Positions 51,536 to 60,199 are shown, counted from the first letter of the stretch. The stretch: 64,000 bases of DNA from an uncultured Ruminococcus sp. (GCA_900553885.1 USFD01000003.1:4543-68542), one strand, 5' to 3'. A program made the numbers and translations. The notes: generated by a model not told the origin, from the sequence alone.

Positions 51536-53155
51536 TTATGACCAGCTCCACTGATCTACATTATTCACAACAGACCATCCATGCCCGTGGGGATGAATCT
51601 TCTGCTCCGCCACCTGCAGTCCGTCTCTCACCCAGTAAAGATGATCAATATTCACCAGCCATACCCAGGGAATGTCCCCCTCCTGGGTCACACCGGTCGT
51701 GCCGTCCCACTGGGCTTTCTGCCACAGTTCATAGGACTCTTCCAGATCGCTGCACGCAAGCGCCTGATCCATATATTCATCCACTGTCAGATTGGAGTAC
51801 GGCGAGTACCGGGCAGAATCTGTGCCTTCGATGGTATGATAGATATTGTACAGTTCCATTGGCGTATGGGCTCCCCAGCCCCAGATCAGGGGTTCGGACA
51901 AAGCCCGGTCATACGCCGTATCCCATCCCACGCCTTCAATTGTACAGGAAATTCCAAGCTCGCCTAACTGATTGGCAAAATCCGCGGCCAGCGCCTGGCG
52001 CACAGAATCTCCGGCAGCGTAAAGCAGATTCAGTTCCGCCTTCGTGCCGTCCTTTTCCCGGACTCCGTCGTCATTCATGATCCAGCCGGCCTCATCCAGC
52101 AGCGCCGCAGCACCTTCCGGGTCATATTCCACTTCGGAAGCTTCATTATACCAGGGCAGACCGTCGCAGATGCTGTATGCCGGAGTGCCATATCCGTTCA
52201 GGACGTTATCGATCATCTCCTGCCTGTCAATTCCGATATTGATGGCCCGGCGCACCCGCACGTCGGAAGTCAGGTCATTGCCCACCGTCCTTCCTTCCTC
52301 ATCCGTTGCCTCTTCTACAGCAGGCAGGTTAAATCCGCGGTTATCCACGCTGGCATAAGACGCCAGGCTGTATCCGTCTATGCTCTGGTCGGAATAGGTG
52401 GCAGAGGTGTAAACGAGATCCGCCTGCCCTGCCTGTGCCGCCAGGAAAGCCGCGTCCTCCTCCATAAAGAGAATCGTAACCTGTTTCATCTTCGGGGCCT
52501 CCCCGTAATAATCCGGATTGGCTTCCAGAATCACCTGCTGCCCTCTGTCCCACTGTTTCAGAATATACCGTCCCGAGCCAATGGGATTGGACCCGTAATC
52601 CGCACTGTTATAGGCGTGCTCCGGAACAATCCCCACAATCGCCATAGTGTAGGGCCAGATGGAAAAAGGACGGGTCATATGGAAGAGCACGGTTGTATCA
52701 CTGACAGCTTCCGCATAATCCAGCATGGTAAAATCATTGACTGAACTGGACTCTTTCACCGTATTATACGTAAATGCCACATCCTCTGCTGTCAGCGGCT
52801 CGCCGTCCGTGAACTTTACATCATCCCGGATCTCCACCGTCCAGGTCAGGCCGTCCTCACTGGCGCTGTATGCGGTGGCCAGGTCATATCCGATTGTCAG
52901 ATCCGTGTTAGTAACTGTAAGCGTACTCTGGATCAGCGGCTCATGGACATGTTCCCCTGCGCCCCAGCCGTAGGCCGGATCAAACCCCGCTTCCGGTTCA
53001 GAAGAGGGATCCATAACGACAACAACCGAGTCGCCTGCTTCTGCCTGCTGTCCTGCACGGCTGCTCCGGGATGAGTTCTCCGGATCATTCTGACAGCCTG
53101 AAATCAGAAGAACGGCCATAACTGCCGACAGAATAACGGAAAGTATTCTTTTCAT
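51536..53155 (-). CDS. nikA: nickel/peptide-type substrate-binding lipoprotein (NikA-like)
   Basis: 539 residues from ATG at 53155 (AAGGAGGAATAC upstream). Signal peptide with lipobox LLISGC, the lipidated Cys being residue 21. Family 5 binding-protein signature DDVKFTDGEPLTAEDVAFTY near residue 100. Follows larC by 60 bases in the same operon, which is why nickel rather than peptide is the likely substrate, perhaps as a His or metallophore complex. Peptide transport cannot be excluded from sequence alone. Confidence 0.82.
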   Translation of the reverse strand: MKRILSVILSAVMAVLLISGCQNDPENSSRSSRAGQQAEAGDSVVVVMDPSSEPEAGFDPAYGWGAGEHVHEPLIQSTLTVTNTDLTIGYDLATAYSASEDGLTWTVEIRDDVKFTDGEPLTAEDVAFTYNTVKESSSVNDFTMLDYAEAVSDTTVLFHMTRPFSIWPYTMAIVGIVPEHAYNSADYGSNPIGSGRYILKQWDRGQQVILEANPDYYGEAPKMKQVTILFMEEDAAFLAAQAGQADLVYTSATYSDQSIDGYSLASYASVDNRGFNLPAVEEATDEEGRTVGNDLTSDVRVRRAINIGIDRQEMIDNVLNGYGTPAYSICDGLPWYNEASEVEYDPEGAAALLDEAGWIMNDDGVREKDGTKAELNLLYAAGDSVRQALAADFANQLGELGISCTIEGVGWDTAYDRALSEPLIWGWGAHTPMELYNIYHTIEGTDSARYSPYSNLTVDEYMDQALACSDLEESYELWQKAQWDGTTGVTQEGDIPWVWLVNIDHLYWVRDGLQVAEQKIHPHGHGWSVVNNVDQWSWS

Positions 53156-53215
53156 ATTGTGTATTCCTCCTTGCTGCATTTCCGTAAATATCCTTCAGTA
53201 AAATATTTCGCCCCG

Positions 53216-54562
53216 TCAGGACATGGATTCCTCTTTTCCCAGGAAAGACAGAATATTTTCCGACATTTTCTGACAGGATACCTGATGCTTCCGGGCCAGC
53301 TCTGCCACATCTTCATATTCCGGTTTCCGATGGGTAATGCCAAAGCCTTCTGCCTTTTTGATTCTCACCTCTCCCCAGGGGGTCTGTACCCGCTCTGTAC
53401 CGGGCGCGAGGAAATATTTTCCGCACCGGCGCGCGCGCAGCCCGTTGGTTGTCGTCTGAGCCAGAATATGCCGGGCAAATACTTCCTCCTGATCCGGCGG
53501 GCACAGAACAGTCAGCACATGTCCGGAGCGGCCTTTTTTCATTGTACCGGGAACTGTATAGACATCCAGAGCCCCCAGTTCCAGCAGGCGGGAACAGGCA
53601 AAGGCCAGCGCTTCCGGAGTCATATCGTCAATATTGCACACCAGCTCTGTGATCTCCCCGCTTTCTTCTTCCTGCATCTCTCCCAGAAAACAGCGGATGC
53701 AGTTCGCCTGTTCAAAGGTTTTCGTTCCGGTTCCGATTCCAACGCCGCGGGATATCATGGCCGGCATAGGGCCGAATGAATCGGCAAAATGAACCAGCAG
53801 CGCCGCTCCCGTGGGCGTACACAGTTCTCCCTGAATCGTTCCGCCATAGATGGGAACCCCGGACAAAAGCTCTGCGGTCGCAGGAGCCGGCACCGGCATA
53901 ACGCCATGAGCGCAGCGCACAGTACCGCTTCCCACATGAACCGGTGACACTACCACCCGTTCCGGACGAAGCAGATACATGACATAGCATACTCCGATTA
54001 CATCGGCCACTGCATCCAGCGCCCCCACCTCATGGAAATGAACGTCCCCCGCCGGGCAGCCGTGAGCCTTTGCTTCGGCTTCGGCAATGGCGTCATACAC
54101 AGCCCTGGCATGATGTTTTACCTCTTCCGGAAGTGCCAGTCCGTTGATCAGCCGGGCAATGTGCCCCAGAGATGCATGATGATGGCCGTCCTGATGATGA
54201 TGGCCGTGAGGGTCCTGTATTCCGGCATTATGTTCATGATGATCCCCATGATTATGTCCGTGGTCCTGTTCATGACTCTGTCCGTGGTGCTGCTCCGTAT
54301 GAATGCCGCTTTCATGATTATGCTCCTTCATGCATCCGGCGTCCTCCGGCTCTTTCTCTTCTTCTCCATGTACAGTTACTTTCATATGTGTCCCCGCAAT
54401 TCCGCAGACAGATCCGGGCTGTGCCTCCAGCCGCACACCGGGAAGCCCCAGATGGTTCATTTCCTTCAGGAATCCCTCTTTATCCTCCAGCAGTTCATAC
54501 AGAGCGGCCATCAACATATCTCCTGCCGCCCCCATATTACATTCAATATATAATGTTCTCAT
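53216..54562 (-). CDS. larC: nickel insertion protein for the nickel-pincer cofactor
   Basis: 448 residues in one uninterrupted frame, covering both LarC1 and LarC2. In Lactiplantibacillus plantarum the two parts are joined by ribosomal frameshifting; here no shift is needed. LarC is a CTP-dependent nickel insertase (cyclometallase) that puts nickel into the bis-sulfhydryl pyridinium nucleotide. N-terminus MRTLYIECNMGAAGDMLMAA is diagnostic. Residues 81-129 hold 19 histidines, a probable nickel store. Starts directly after the larB stop. Confidence 0.93.
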   Translation of the reverse strand: MRTLYIECNMGAAGDMLMAALYELLEDKEGFLKEMNHLGLPGVRLEAQPGSVCGIAGTHMKVTVHGEEEKEPEDAGCMKEHNHESGIHTEQHHGQSHEQDHGHNHGDHHEHNAGIQDPHGHHHQDGHHHASLGHIARLINGLALPEEVKHHARAVYDAIAEAEAKAHGCPAGDVHFHEVGALDAVADVIGVCYVMYLLRPERVVVSPVHVGSGTVRCAHGVMPVPAPATAELLSGVPIYGGTIQGELCTPTGAALLVHFADSFGPMPAMISRGVGIGTGTKTFEQANCIRCFLGEMQEEESGEITELVCNIDDMTPEALAFACSRLLELGALDVYTVPGTMKKGRSGHVLTVLCPPDQEEVFARHILAQTTTNGLRARRCGKYFLAPGTERVQTPWGEVRIKKAEGFGITHRKPEYEDVAELARKHQVSCQKMSENILSFLGKEESMS

Positions 54563-55327
54563 TTACTCCTCCTCCAGTCCTTCCATCTGATTAATCATAC
54601 TTGCCTGGTATCCCGCGCCGAATCCATTATCAATATTTACCACGCTGCATCCGGACGCACAGGAATTGAGCATGGACAGAAGCGCGGAAAGCCCTCCGAA
54701 GCTGGCGCCGTATCCCACACTGGTTGGGACTGCAATCACCGGACAGTCCACAAGGCCGCCGATCACGGAAGCCAGCGCGCCCTCCATTCCGGCCACTGCG
54801 ATCACGCATCTGGCGCTCATCAGTACATCCAGATTGGACAGCAGGCGGTGCAGGCCTGCCACACCCACATCGTAGAGTCTTGTAACTTTATTTCCCAGAA
54901 CTTCCGCCGTAAGCGCCGCTTCCTCTGCCACGGCCATATCGCTTGTTCCGCCGGTTGCCACTACAATATTTCCTCTCTGGCTGTGTGCCTGAGGGAACGC
55001 AATCGCAAGCCGGGGCACAGAATGATATTCGAGAGGGACTTCATCGGTAAGCAGATCTGCCGTTTCCCGGCCGATCCTGGTAATCAGAATATTGTGGCAT
55101 CCTCTTTTTCCCATGGCCGAAACAATGCCCCGGATCTGCTCCGGCGTCTTTCCTCCGCCGTAAATCACCTCTGCCGCTCCCTGGCGGATACTCCGGTGAT
55201 AGTCAATCTTCGCATAATCCAGATCTTCAAAAGGTTCTTCTTTCAGCTTCAGCAGCGCTTCTTCCGGAGACGCGCTTCCGTCCGCAACCTTTCGAAGCAG
55301 CTGAAGAATATCATGCTTGTTATCCAT
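54563..55327 (-). CDS. larB: nicotinate adenine dinucleotide carboxylase/hydrolase for nickel-pincer cofactor
   Basis: 254 residues. The C-terminal two thirds are PurE-like (VVATGGTSDMAVAEEAALTA, YDVGVAGLHRLL, VIAVAGMEGALASVIGGLVD, VPTSVGYGASFGG). LarB carboxylates the pyridine ring of NaAD at C5 and cleaves the phosphoanhydride, giving P2CMN. AAGGAGG precedes the ATG. Confidence 0.94.
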   Translation of the reverse strand: MDNKHDILQLLRKVADGSASPEEALLKLKEEPFEDLDYAKIDYHRSIRQGAAEVIYGGGKTPEQIRGIVSAMGKRGCHNILITRIGRETADLLTDEVPLEYHSVPRLAIAFPQAHSQRGNIVVATGGTSDMAVAEEAALTAEVLGNKVTRLYDVGVAGLHRLLSNLDVLMSARCVIAVAGMEGALASVIGGLVDCPVIAVPTSVGYGASFGGLSALLSMLNSCASGCSVVNIDNGFGAGYQASMINQMEGLEEE

Positions 55328-55372
55328 ATCTTTTCCTCCTTGTACTTGCTTTCCGCTGATTATTCCGATCTT

Positions 55373-56128
55373 TTACCGGGATGCACTGCGCGCCTCAAGA
55401 TCCAGCATAACTGCTGAAAACAGGGGCCTCAGTGCCGCTGTAATCTCTTTCCGTTTCTCCAGAGCCTTCTGCATCTGTTCCTCCGTCATCTGAATACGGG
55501 CTCCCCTTTCCAGAAGTCTTACCCGGAAATCCTGAAATCCCATTTGTGACAGGATTGTTTCCGCCTGTTCCACACATTGCAGAGCCTCCGGCGTAATTGC
55601 CGTGCCGGTGGGGACTCTGGTAGCCAGACAGGCATAGGCCGGTTTATCCCAGGTGAACAGTCCCGCCTCTTCTGACAGGCGCCGGACTTCTTGCTTTGTA
55701 ATCCCGCATTCCCGCAGAGGAGAACGGACTTCCAGCTCACGCAGCGCTTTCATCCCCGGCCGGTCTTCCGCCTGATCCGAAGCATTGGTCCCGTCCAGGA
55801 GAAGGGTGTAGCCGTCTTTCTCCGCTGCCTGGCGCAGCAGGGTAAAAAGAGTCCGCTTACAGTAATAGCAGCGCTCCGGCCCATTGGCGGCAGCCTCGGA
55901 ACAGGACAGGATATCTGCCTCTATCACCTTCATCGGAACAGCGAGTTCCTCTGCCAGCCGTCTGGCGTCCTCCAGTTCAAACGCAGGCTGAAAAACAGTT
56001 TTAATATAATAGGCACAGACATTACAGCCGCTTTGTTTCGCTGCCCAGAGCAGAAATGCCGAATCTGTTCCTCCGGAAAATGCAACCGCGGCCGCAGGCG
56101 TCTGCTGAAAAAATTCCTCCAGTGTCAT
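55373..56128 (-). CDS. larE: sulfur transferase for nickel-pincer cofactor
   Basis: 251 residues from ATG at 56128 (GGGAGAG upstream). PP-loop SGGTDS at residues 18-23 adenylates the P2CMN carboxylates. The conserved Cys of KPAYACLATRVPTG is residue 167, matching the sacrificial sulfur donor (Cys176) of L. plantarum LarE. Further cysteines (CYYC at 87-90, C141) could bind an Fe-S cluster as in catalytic LarE types. First lar gene after a structured gap. Confidence 0.93.
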   Translation of the reverse strand: MTLEEFFQQTPAAAVAFSGGTDSAFLLWAAKQSGCNVCAYYIKTVFQPAFELEDARRLAEELAVPMKVIEADILSCSEAAANGPERCYYCKRTLFTLLRQAAEKDGYTLLLDGTNASDQAEDRPGMKALRELEVRSPLRECGITKQEVRRLSEEAGLFTWDKPAYACLATRVPTGTAITPEALQCVEQAETILSQMGFQDFRVRLLERGARIQMTEEQMQKALEKRKEITAALRPLFSAVMLDLEARSASR

Positions 56129-56436
56129 ATTCTTCTCTCCCTGATTCTTTTCTGTATTCTTTTCTGTCCGCTGTCTTTTACGGACAGCCGGATCAATAAT
56201 CCATGATCTTCTTTTTTTGCGGCATCCGGGCCGCAAAAAAAGAAGGGATCTGCCTTCTGCTGAAAGCAGATACCTTCCTGATATCTTTTTCATATCGATA
56301 TTTCTTTCCATCCGGACGCATCCGGGTTTTTCCAGCTGCAGCATTTACACAGGATCCGCCGTTTCGGACATCTGCACCAGCTCTTACATTCCACGGCTTC
56401 TGCCGCTTCCTCCGGCTTCCTGCCGGAACTTTCCTG
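56129..56436 (-). promoter_or_regulatory. 308-nt structured leader between DUF3842 gene and larE
   Basis: No gene is convincing here. On the minus strand the RNA would form CCGGC/GCCGG and GCGGC/GCCGU hairpins, a stem based on UGCAG/CUGCA, a CCGGA/UCCGG hairpin, then the terminator, a 16-base palindrome (56208-56245) and a CTGTCCG/CGGACAG hairpin. No sigma-A promoter is visible between the terminator and larE. It matches no riboswitch class I can recall. Candidate attenuator. Confidence 0.5.
56235..56276 (-). terminator. intrinsic terminator upstream of larE
   Basis: Minus strand arms AAGGTATCTGC / GCAGATCCCTT (one mismatch) with a 12-base loop, then CTTTTTTT. The T tract is also the 5' arm of the next palindrome CTTCTTTTTTTGCGGC / GCCGCAAAAAAAGAAG, so the two structures compete. 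Confidence 0.7.
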
Positions 56437-56841
56437 TCATATAAGAGTCTGAAGAACGGCCACTGCATTCTGGACATTCTGCGCCATAGATACATCCCGG
56501 GCACCCACCACAATATTATCACACTGGCTGACCGGTATCAGAATCCGCTTTGCCCGGCTCTGTCCTACGGCAAGCGCCATCCGCGGTGTAATCTCTCCCA
56601 GCATGGAGTCCGCTATCACCATTCCCAGCGGTCCCATAATCACATCTGCCTGTCCGGATGCGACAATAACCGAATTCTCTCCTGTAGCCGCCCGGTCCGC
56701 ACCGGCCCGAAGCATTGCATTTGTGGCTGCGCTGTTGGTTCCCACAGCCAGCACCTCAATTTCCGGATACTGTTCCTTGACAGCTGCTACAAGCTGGCGT
56801 CCAAGACCTCCGCCCTGTCCGTCAATTATAAGAAGTTTCAA
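56437..56841 (-). CDS. DUF3842 family protein
   Basis: 134 residues starting at TTG 56841, with GGAGGAGATT 4-5 bases upstream. N-terminal LLIIDGQGGGLGRQLV is a Rossmann-like strand and glycine loop; SGQADVIMGPLGMVIADSML and SQCDNIVVGARDVS are the family's other conserved blocks. Function unknown. It is the promoter-proximal gene of the lar-nik array, which suggests a nucleotide- or cofactor-related role, but the terminator behind it may separate it from larE. Confidence 0.8.
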   Translation of the reverse strand: MKLLIIDGQGGGLGRQLVAAVKEQYPEIEVLAVGTNSAATNAMLRAGADRAATGENSVIVASGQADVIMGPLGMVIADSMLGEITPRMALAVGQSRAKRILIPVSQCDNIVVGARDVSMAQNVQNAVAVLQTLI

Positions 56842-56857
56842 ATAATCTCCTCCTGGT

Positions 56858-56929
56858 CCTGTACTCTCATATTGTTTTCACTGGAAAATAATACTTATAT
56901 AGAGTACAGGAAACCTTCCGGTTTGTCAA
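56858..56929 (-). promoter_or_regulatory. promoter and inverted repeat before DUF3842-lar-nik
   Basis: Minus strand TTGACA (56924-56929), 17-base spacer, TACTCT (56901-56906). The arms CCTGTACTCT (56901-56910, overlapping the -10) and AGAGTACAGG (56858-56867) are perfect complements about 33 bases apart. As the left arm is upstream of the start point, this is better read as a DNA operator than an RNA hairpin. Confidence 0.6.
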
Positions 56930-56981
56930 TATTCCATTTGCCCCGAAGCGCTGTTCTTCCCGGGAATCCGGCCTTCCCCGG

Positions 56982-58328
56982 TCACTGCCCGGTCCGGCGG
57001 GACGGCAGAGAGCTGCGTATCCTCCGCCACAGAAAAATCGAGAGCACAACCGCGATATAATCCGTCACTGACTGTCCCAGAATCACTCCGTTCAGTCCAA
57101 ACAGAGCACGCAGAAGATACAGAAGGGGGATCAGAAGGATTCCCTGCCGCAGTACAGATAAAACAGTTGCCGGGAACGCATGTCCCACGGACTGCATACA
57201 GTTCATATTCACGAACAGAATGCCGATTACCGGGCCGGACAGCATATAGGCCACAAGCATTTCCACACCGTAGGAAACTACGCCTTCATCACTGATAAAG
57301 AGCCGGATAATCGGTTCCCGGAGAACAAAATACAGAACCGTCGCTATGACTCCCGCTACAATGCAGCACTTTTTCGTATACCGTTCCACACCCTGAAACC
57401 GTTCCATATCCCCGGAACCGTAGTTATATCCCAGAAGGGGCTGAACCCCGTTTGCCAGTCCCATCTGCAGAAAGGTAATAAACATATTTGCCTTAAATAC
57501 AATACCGATGGCAGCAACCGGATCATTTCCATATACAACCAGAAGCTGGTTGAGTACAATCGTGGACACGCTCATAAGCGCGGAAAAGATCGCCGTGGGC
57601 AGTCCGGAAGAACAGGTCCGTTTCAGAATTCCTTCCCCTACTGTAAAGTGTTTCCAGTTTATAGAGAGCACCCTGCTCTTTTTCAGGAAATGCCACAGAT
57701 AATATGCACTTGCCAGAACATTTCCGATGGTCGTCGCAATGGCAGCGCCCGCTGTTCCCTGATCCAGCACGGAAATAAAGATCGGATCCAGCACAATATT
57801 TGCAATGGTTCCAATCATACTTCCGATCATTGCTTCCCTGCTGGCACCTTCTGCCCGGACAATAAAACTTGCGGCAGCGGACCAGATAATAAAGGGCGCG
57901 CCGTAGGAAATATGGAACGTATATCCCCTGGCAAATTCATAGGTCTGTTCGTTCGCCCCGAATAATGTCAGTATAGGGTTCATAAAAATAATCAGAACCG
58001 CTGCAAAAATAATTCCGATAATCAGAGACGCATACGTTACAAAAGAAGAAGTTTTCTTTGCCCGCAGATCATTCTTTTCTCCCAGCGCCACGGACAGCAC
58101 TGCGTTGCCTCCCATGCCAAGCATATTGGCAAATGCCATCATCAGTATGAAAATCGGATTGGTCAGACTGACCGCCGCCACCTGCAGGGAATCGCCGGTC
58201 TGTCCTACGAAAAATGTATCCGCCATATTGTAGACGACTGTAACAAGGCTGCTGATTACGCTGGGGACAGCCATTTTTGCCACAGCCTTTGATATTTTCA
58301 TTTTCCCCATCAGTTCATGTTCATCCAT
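56982..58328 (-). CDS. MATE family exporter
   Basis: 448 residues, 12 helices. N-lobe VPSVISSLVTVVYNMADTFF and FVGQTGDSLQVAAVSL; C-lobe GLANGVQPLLGYNYGSGD. This motif set is of the NorM-distant MepA-like type common in Firmicutes. It follows its MarR gene by two bases. Confidence 0.93.
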   Translation of the reverse strand: MDEHELMGKMKISKAVAKMAVPSVISSLVTVVYNMADTFFVGQTGDSLQVAAVSLTNPIFILMMAFANMLGMGGNAVLSVALGEKNDLRAKKTSSFVTYASLIIGIIFAAVLIIFMNPILTLFGANEQTYEFARGYTFHISYGAPFIIWSAAASFIVRAEGASREAMIGSMIGTIANIVLDPIFISVLDQGTAGAAIATTIGNVLASAYYLWHFLKKSRVLSINWKHFTVGEGILKRTCSSGLPTAIFSALMSVSTIVLNQLLVVYGNDPVAAIGIVFKANMFITFLQMGLANGVQPLLGYNYGSGDMERFQGVERYTKKCCIVAGVIATVLYFVLREPIIRLFISDEGVVSYGVEMLVAYMLSGPVIGILFVNMNCMQSVGHAFPATVLSVLRQGILLIPLLYLLRALFGLNGVILGQSVTDYIAVVLSIFLWRRIRSSLPSRRTGQ

Positions 58329-58330
58329 TT

Positions 58331-58756
58331 TTATTCCTCCTGTTGTAAATTTTCAAGCATCTTTGCCGTAATTTTCATGAAGATCTTCTGTTCCTCCGGG
58401 GTAATCCCCTTAAGCAGCAGCTCTTCTGTCTGTTCGATTTCACCGCGCAGAACGCTGCGGATCTTCTCTGCCTTATCAGTAAATACAATCTTTTTATATC
58501 TGCCGTCCTCTTCGTCCTGAATCCTTACAATCAGTTTTTCCTCCTCCAGATTTTTCAGCACCTCTGTTGCTGTGGAGGGCCGCAGTCCGAACTCCTTCTC
58601 TATATCCTTCTGGTACACATTGTGTTTCTCACTTTCAAGAAGAATATAATTCAATATGTTTCCTTTGGAGCCGGTAATCCCGATGGTCTCCTGAGCCTTT
58701 CTGGATCTCCTCCGCAGACGATTGGATATCCGGTTGATCATTTTTCCCGCTTCCAT
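58331..58756 (-). CDS. MarR family regulator of the MATE gene
   Basis: 141 residues from ATG at 58756 (AAAGGAGTC upstream). HTH YQKDIEKEFGLRPSTATEVL, wing RIQDEEDGRYKKIVFTDK; resembles MepR-type repressors, and the pair marR-MATE mirrors mepRA. A palindrome in the promoter is the likely operator. Confidence 0.89.
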   Translation of the reverse strand: MEAGKMINRISNRLRRRSRKAQETIGITGSKGNILNYILLESEKHNVYQKDIEKEFGLRPSTATEVLKNLEEEKLIVRIQDEEDGRYKKIVFTDKAEKIRSVLRGEIEQTEELLLKGITPEEQKIFMKITAKMLENLQQEE

Positions 58757-58858
58757 TCTGACTCCTTTCCGCAGCAAGCATATAAGATGATTCTTTTATA
58801 CAGATGGTATTTCTTCCCCCGTCCGTCAGAGGGAAACACCCGCTATATATTTCGGTTC

Positions 58859-58893
58859 CTAAGTATATTAGTGCAGTTTCCGGCATTTGTCAA
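58859..58893 (-). promoter_or_regulatory. promoter and palindrome of marR-MATE operon
   Basis: Minus strand TTGACA (58888-58893), 17-base spacer, TAATAT (58865-58870). The palindrome CTAAGTATATTAG (58859-58871) covers the -10, a natural MarR repressor site. Confidence 0.65.
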
Positions 58894-58978
58894 GACTGAT
58901 TTCCGCATGCCGGGCTGCCAGTATCTTTCTTCCTGTTTTCCTTCCGACTCGAGGGAATCAGACATACCCCCACACAAA

Positions 58979-59021
58979 AAGCTCCGGACCCGGAGAGGTA
59001 TCTCTTCCGAATCCGAAGCTT
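58979..59021 (-). terminator. terminator of cfa
   Basis: Long imperfect hairpin with AAGCTTCGGA / TCCGGAGCTT outer arms and GGAAGAG / CTCTCC inner arms, followed on the minus strand by TTTG. Confidence 0.7.
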
Positions 59022-59032
59022 CCTTTCATCTC

Positions 59033-60199
59033 TTAATACCACCTTGTCATTGGCAGATCATTATTTACATCATTGGTAAACAGAATCTGATGCAGATCAA
59101 TAATTCCGTTCATAAATGTAGCCGCGCAGGCGCACAGATACAGTTCCCACATTCTGGCAAATCTCTCATCGAACATCTTTACTACTTCATCCCGGTGTTT
59201 CTGGAAATTCTCATTCCAGCAGAGCAGCGTCCGGTTATAGTGACGGCGCCAGCTCTCCACATCCAGAGTATAGAATCTCTGGTCTCCGGCAATATGAATC
59301 ATTTCTCTCATGCTGGGGATCACACCGCCCGGGAAAATATATTTCTTGATCCATGCGTCTCCCGGGTTCTCTTTCAGCGCGCTGATGTAGTGCAGAAGGA
59401 AGAGTCCGCCCGGTTTCATAATCTCTTTCACACATTTCATAAATGTCTCATAATTATCCCGGCCTACATGCTCCACCATACCGATGCTTACAACCCGGTC
59501 AAACTGAATCTTAAGCGACGGCAGATCCCGGTAATCCATCAGTCTGATCTCAACATAATCTTCCAGATGTTCTTCTTTGATTCTGCGGTCTCCCTCTTTC
59601 TTCTGTTCTTCGCTGAGGGTTACGCCTACTCCCCGGACTTTATATTTTTTCGCTGCCTGGATCAGCAGGAATCCCCAGCCGCATCCAATATCGCACAGGG
59701 TCATTCCTTCCTTCAGGCAGAGTTTCTGCAGCGTCCGGTCCACTTTATTGCACTGGGCATCATAAAGAGTATCCTGCTCATTTTTAAAGTAGCCGCAGGA
59801 GTAACTCATTGTTTCATCCAGCCACAGTTTATAGAAATCATTTCCGATATCATAGTGGGAGGAAACTTCTTTTTTCTGATTCTTCTTGGATGATGAAGGG
59901 AAGATCAGTTTTTTCAGCTTTTTCTGATCTGTTGAAAATTTCCCCAGCTGTCCGAGGAAATGATTCAGCGCGTCATAGAGATTCCCGCTGATCTCAATAT
60001 CCCCGTTCATGTATGCTTCTCCCAGCGCGATAGATGTACTTTCCATCAGGGCGCTGATGGACGGTATTTTATTGAAAGTAACGGAAAAAGCAGGTTCCCC
60101 CTCTCCGATCAGATGTTTTTCCCCATTCAGAATAATCTCAAAGGGGCATGCGTCAAATTTCTCCATAAATTTTATAAATTCATTTTCTACAAGTCCCAT
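59033..60199 (-). CDS. cfa: cyclopropane-fatty-acyl-phospholipid synthase
   Basis: 388 residues from ATG at 60199 (AAAGGAG upstream). It adds a methylene from S-adenosylmethionine to unsaturated acyl chains in membrane lipids. Motifs: SHYDIGNDFYKLWLDETMSY, SAM-binding CDIGCGWGFLLIQ near residue 172, MVEHVGRDNYETF near 250. Normal length. Divergent from a LysR gene that may regulate it. Typical of membrane protection in acid or stationary phase. Confidence 0.94.
   Translation of the reverse strand: MGLVENEFIKFMEKFDACPFEIILNGEKHLIGEGEPAFSVTFNKIPSISALMESTSIALGEAYMNGDIEISGNLYDALNHFLGQLGKFSTDQKKLKKLIFPSSSKKNQKKEVSSHYDIGNDFYKLWLDETMSYSCGYFKNEQDTLYDAQCNKVDRTLQKLCLKEGMTLCDIGCGWGFLLIQAAKKYKVRGVGVTLSEEQKKEGDRRIKEEHLEDYVEIRLMDYRDLPSLKIQFDRVVSIGMVEHVGRDNYETFMKCVKEIMKPGGLFLLHYISALKENPGDAWIKKYIFPGGVIPSMREMIHIAGDQRFYTLDVESWRRHYNRTLLCWNENFQKHRDEVVKMFDERFARMWELYLCACAATFMNGIIDLHQILFTNDVNNDLPMTRWY

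Noticed and set aside
48101..53155. Oligopeptide (Opp/Dpp) transporter
   Set aside because: Family alone allows it, but position inside the lar operon makes nickel the better call; not excluded.
54172..54334. Tandem DNA repeat or CRISPR-like array in larC
   Set aside because: The CAT/ATG-rich repetition is the codon pattern of the His-rich segment, not a repeat-spacer array.
56129..56436. Known riboswitch (NiCo, cobalamin, TPP, Moco) before larE
   Set aside because: None of the core motifs that I can recall for those classes appears; left as an unclassified leader.
56193..56522. 109-codon frame between DUF3842 and larE
   Set aside because: No ribosome site, Arg/Lys-rich low-quality composition, overlaps DUF3842 and the terminator.
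58622..59893. 423-codon plus-strand open frame over marR and cfa
   Set aside because: Spans two conserved minus-strand genes and their terminator; no family resemblance.
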